Source: Argopecten irradians (lineage: Eukaryota; Mollusca; Bivalvia; Pectinida; Pectinidae). From it: a stretch of DNA of 64,000 nt. The stretch covers positions 31,935,540 to 31,999,539 of the forward strand of contig NC_091134.1 in the NCBI RefSeq assembly GCF_041381155.1, read 5' to 3'. Shown one piece after another: positions 61,505 to 64,000 of this stretch. The notes under the pieces are model-generated. The model was not told the origin of the DNA. It ran no database searches and worked only from the letters and a program-made list of their open reading frames with translations. The position numbers were made by a program, and so were the translations under genes. How positions within the stretch are numbered: position 1 is the first letter of the stretch; each line of letters opens with the position of its first letter.

Positions 61505-62767
61505 TGTAACGTCGCTGTCTATTATTCAGTCGCTAACGTCTATTGAGTTCGTCTGGTCTCGGCTTTTGGCACTTATTGGTTACTTTCTTTGGTAGACAAT
61601 AATAACTCAAACTCATAAATAAATTACAATTTATGATATTTAATGGTACAACACATTCATAAACTTTAACATTCACATCAATATCTTACAACATTTTCGT
61701 ATATAAATTCTCTCCAAAAATCACCTTCGCCACAACAACATATTCCAGCCGGAAGCTATTGGAGATATTGGCGAATGTTGGCGATTATCGGCGATTATTG
61801 GCGATTATTGACAATTTAGCCTAATACTGATAATATCAAAGAAATTGTGTTAAAAACTTATTAAACTACACGAGAGCACCAATAACTAGGTTTATCATTT
61901 ATAAATGTTCATTATTACTCTATTATAAAAAAAATACTAAGTATGGCGGATATTGGCGAATATTGGAGACGGGAGATAGATAGATAGATATATATATATA
62001 TATATATACTATATAATATAGTATAAATTATGGGTGATGTTCTTTTACAAAAACGCCCAAGTATTTATATCATTAGTTCTTTACCTCTTCAGCTGAATTC
62101 ATAATACTTGTGGAAAAGTATATCCGTAAGCTGGTATGAGGAGTGTGGAGATCAACCGTCTCGTGAGAGGAGTAAAATCGCTCTCCTTGAATATTCGCGG
62201 GTGCCAACTATTTATACTATTGATCGACCAATCAAAAGGCGCGATACAAATAAAAGTACCCGGATATACAATTCTCTAGATTTTACATGCGATATGCTTA
62301 CGCTTACTTTAGACAATAAAGTCAGAGAGTTCCGAAAGTTAAAACAAAGATGGCGATCTACAAACTAGCAGACGCTGACTAATAATGTACAACAATAAAT
62401 TACTATTATATGGAAACTTCTATTTATAAAAGGTATGTCATATTTACTTTAGACAACATTACTAATTCTGATGAATATAATATAAATGATCCTTATATCT
62501 TATCCTAGAAAAACGAAGTGAGGATGGACATCGTACGTACACAACTATACATTGATAGCTACGGTAATGAACCTAAGTTTCTGAAAAAACATCGCTAGGA
62601 ATAGCTACATCTAATCATATATTTACCAAATACATGTACACAATATTGAATGAACATTTAGCTATATATTTTCCGAGTAGAGATGCCGTAAGATGCATCT
62701 ACTATAACAAAACCCTACAAGTTAAACAATTACACTAGATGATATTTACACAATGAACGGCATTACA
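61505..62767 (-). mobile_element. LTR-retroelement fragment (one LTR plus a stub of internal sequence)
   Basis: The ends are tgtaacg on the left and cattaca on the right, the TG...CA type with a five-base inverted match (TGTAA/TTACA). Just outside the right end, the minus strand reads gaagaggggggcaa, a typical polypurine tract, so this is the 3' LTR of a minus-strand element. A TATA-like box (agtataaatag) lies near 62210 on the minus strand. Inside are a ggcgattatt short repeat (61760-61810) and a gata/ta microsatellite (61975-62010). The internal region to the right is almost wholly missing, so the element is broken and old or deleted. Gypsy is the likeliest class, but no protein part remains to test it. 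Confidence 0.6.
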
Positions 62768-62867
62768 TTGCCCCCCTCTTCATAAAATTTTGGTCTCCAA
62801 AAGAATTATTATATTTTCAAAATATGAAATACATATATAGTTTTGTAATGAAATGTCATCTTCATCT

Positions 62868-63040
62868 TGCGTTTACTCCCGCGTTAAATTATTCTGGAAT
62901 GTCTCAACTCGCGCACTTCGATTTTTCACGTCTATCCTAAGGTTCACTCGCGTAAAAATTATTTTGGAATGTCTCAACTCGCGCACTTCTAATGTTCACT
63001 CGCGTAAAAATTATTTTGGAATGTCTCAACTCGCGCACTT
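62868..63040. repeat. Three-copy tandem repeat at the KCTD-like gene's 3' end
   Basis: The word tggaatgtctcaactcgcgc occurs three times, each with ttcactcgcgtaaaaattat or a variant before it. Unit length is about 50-70 bp and copies 2 and 3 are nearly identical. The array ends four bases from the stop codon of the KCTD-like gene, so it lies in its 3' untranslated region. Confidence 0.85.
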
Positions 63041-63043
63041 CCC

Positions 63044-64000
63044 CTAAGACAAAAACTGGGCTTCCTTTTGGAATCCTGGTCCAATTAGGTTGGGTTGGCT
63101 CAGTTTCATAGTGATGGCCGTTTGTAGTCCCTCTAACTTGTAATACCGGGCCTCGTAGTACAGTTCATAAAGATATCTAGAATCTGATGGCAGTGTCCTC
63201 AGGTCGCAAACAACACCGTTACGAAGATAGTTGAGGATGAATCGGAAGTGGGATGGATCCCTATCTATAAAATATGTGTCCTTGCTGTAGGGTTCAAAGA
63301 TGCTACCTTCTGCGAACAATTCTGCAAATATGGAGTTAGTGTCCGCTCTCAGGGTCATTTTGCTGGTCTCAAAGAGTCGTCCGCCAACATTAAGTATCAC
63401 TCTTCCCTCTTGCAGTGTCTTCAGTAGGAGCTGCACTTCCGATACTCTTTCCTTTTCAGAAGGATCACTCAAAGACTTACAGGGGACGGATTCCACTACA
63501 TCCTCATCCCGAAATGAGACTTTTCTCTTTGTGGCCCTTGTAACCTCAGTTTCAGGCTCAGGCTGAGGCTCATCCTCACTGGAGCTGGAGGAAGATGAGG
63601 AAGATGAGGATGATGAGGAAGATGAACTACTGGAGCACACAGACTTCGATTTGTACACTTTCCTCCTTCTGTTGACTTTCTTCTTCTTGGACGGAGATTT
63701 CTCTTTAGATGTTGTGTTTTCAGGACAGTCCTCCAATTCCACTTCTGATATATCGCTTAGGTCATCCGATGGTGTTTTTGTAGACTTCTGTGGCGTAGCA
63801 GGTAAAGGTAATAAAGTCTCCGGGACCCGAAACTCATCAAGTGATAACTCAGAGTCGCATTTGGTCGGCGCTCCTCCGGTGCTCAAGATTAGTTTGGCTT
63901 GGTCTTTGGCCTTCCACAAACGAAAGAGACGTAAAGCCGCTTCACCGCGCTCTCCGCTTGGGCTAATCATTTCAAGATCCAATCTGGATACGTCCTTGCA
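63044..64000 (-). CDS. KCTD-type BTB/T1 domain protein, 3' part (5' end beyond the window)
   Basis: The frame is open from the window edge to TAG at 63046-63044 (318 codons), so the start lies outside. The TTG at 63982 is just an internal codon. The C-terminal third is a BTB/T1 tetramerisation domain (about 63405-63090): VILNVGGRLFETSKMTL, SIFEPYSKDTYFIDRDPSHF, FILNYLRNG and LYELYYEARYYKLEGLQ. Before it lies a disordered charged region with a long serine run (63577-63645), encoded by mixed serine codons, and a basic patch (KSPSKKKKVNRRRKVYKS). KCTD proteins use this fold to form tetramers or pentamers, often as cullin-3 adaptors. The long basic/serine N-terminal part is unusual for short KCTDs and hints at a nuclear protein. 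The exact KCTD type is not assigned. Confidence 0.85.
   Translation of the reverse strand, partial: CKDVSRLDLEMISPSGERGEAALRLFRLWKAKDQAKLILSTGGAPTKCDSELSLDEFRVPETLLPLPATPQKSTKTPSDDLSDISEVELEDCPENTTSKEKSPSKKKKVNRRRKVYKSKSVCSSSSSSSSSSSSSSSSSSSEDEPQPEPETEVTRATKRKVSFRDEDVVESVPCKSLSDPSEKERVSEVQLLLKTLQEGRVILNVGGRLFETSKMTLRADTNSIFAELFAEGSIFEPYSKDTYFIDRDPSHFRFILNYLRNGVVCDLRTLPSDSRYLYELYYEARYYKLEGLQTAITMKLSQPNLIGPGFQKEAQFLS

Noticed and set aside
62108-62368. 86-codon plus-strand frame
   Set aside because: It lies wholly inside the LTR fragment, opposite to its sense direction, and resembles no protein family.
61505-62767. Solo LTR interpretation
   Set aside because: A polypurine tract adjoins the right end, so some internal sequence remains; a solo LTR would be flanked directly by a target duplication.

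Overview
The window is animal (metazoan) nuclear DNA, most likely from a mollusc and probably a bivalve. It is AT-rich, its genes carry introns with GT/AG borders, and it contains MetaSINE-like tRNA-derived short repeats of a type known from bivalves, a DIRS retroelement, and many minisatellites and foldback repeats. No bacterial-style operon is present. The taxon is inferred from repeat resemblance and is not proven.

Layout. 0.4-1.75 kb: a 40-bp minisatellite. 2.26-8.99 kb: a nearly whole DIRS retroelement on the minus strand, with terminal inverted repeats, an internal complementary region, gag, RT-RNase H-methyltransferase-like and tyrosine-recombinase regions. 9.3-10.0 kb: two SINE copies. 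11.0-15.1 kb: a small minus-strand gene of unknown function (two coding exons plus an upstream untranslated exon). 18.1-23.2 kb: a three-exon plus-strand gene with a Crypton-derived DUF3504 domain. It converges on PRDM13 (31.2-23.8 kb, minus), a PR-domain zinc-finger transcription factor. 31.9-36.5 kb: repeat debris (foldbacks, a LINE fragment, a tRNA-like piece, degenerate satellites). 36.5-41.9 kb: intergenic. 41.9-47.7 kb: RSPH3, a radial-spoke protein in seven exons on the minus strand. 50.4-53.0 kb: two adjacent minisatellite arrays. 54.25-56.9 kb: a membrane-anchored copper amine oxidase with a single coding exon. 60.36 kb: the first exon of a probable mitochondrial protein. 61.5-62.8 kb: an LTR-retroelement fragment. 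63.04-64.0 kb: the 3' part of a KCTD-type BTB protein, open to the window edge.

The host genes do unrelated jobs: neural transcriptional control (PRDM13), cilia and flagella (RSPH3), extracellular amine oxidation (AOC-like), a BTB adaptor or chromatin-type protein (KCTD-like), and a domesticated recombinase domain. There is no sign that they form one pathway. The least expected items are the freestanding Crypton-derived gene, the triplicated exon boundary in RSPH3, and the intact DIRS end architecture. Gene models were read by eye from splice signals, phase and family motifs; no alignment or transcript data were available.
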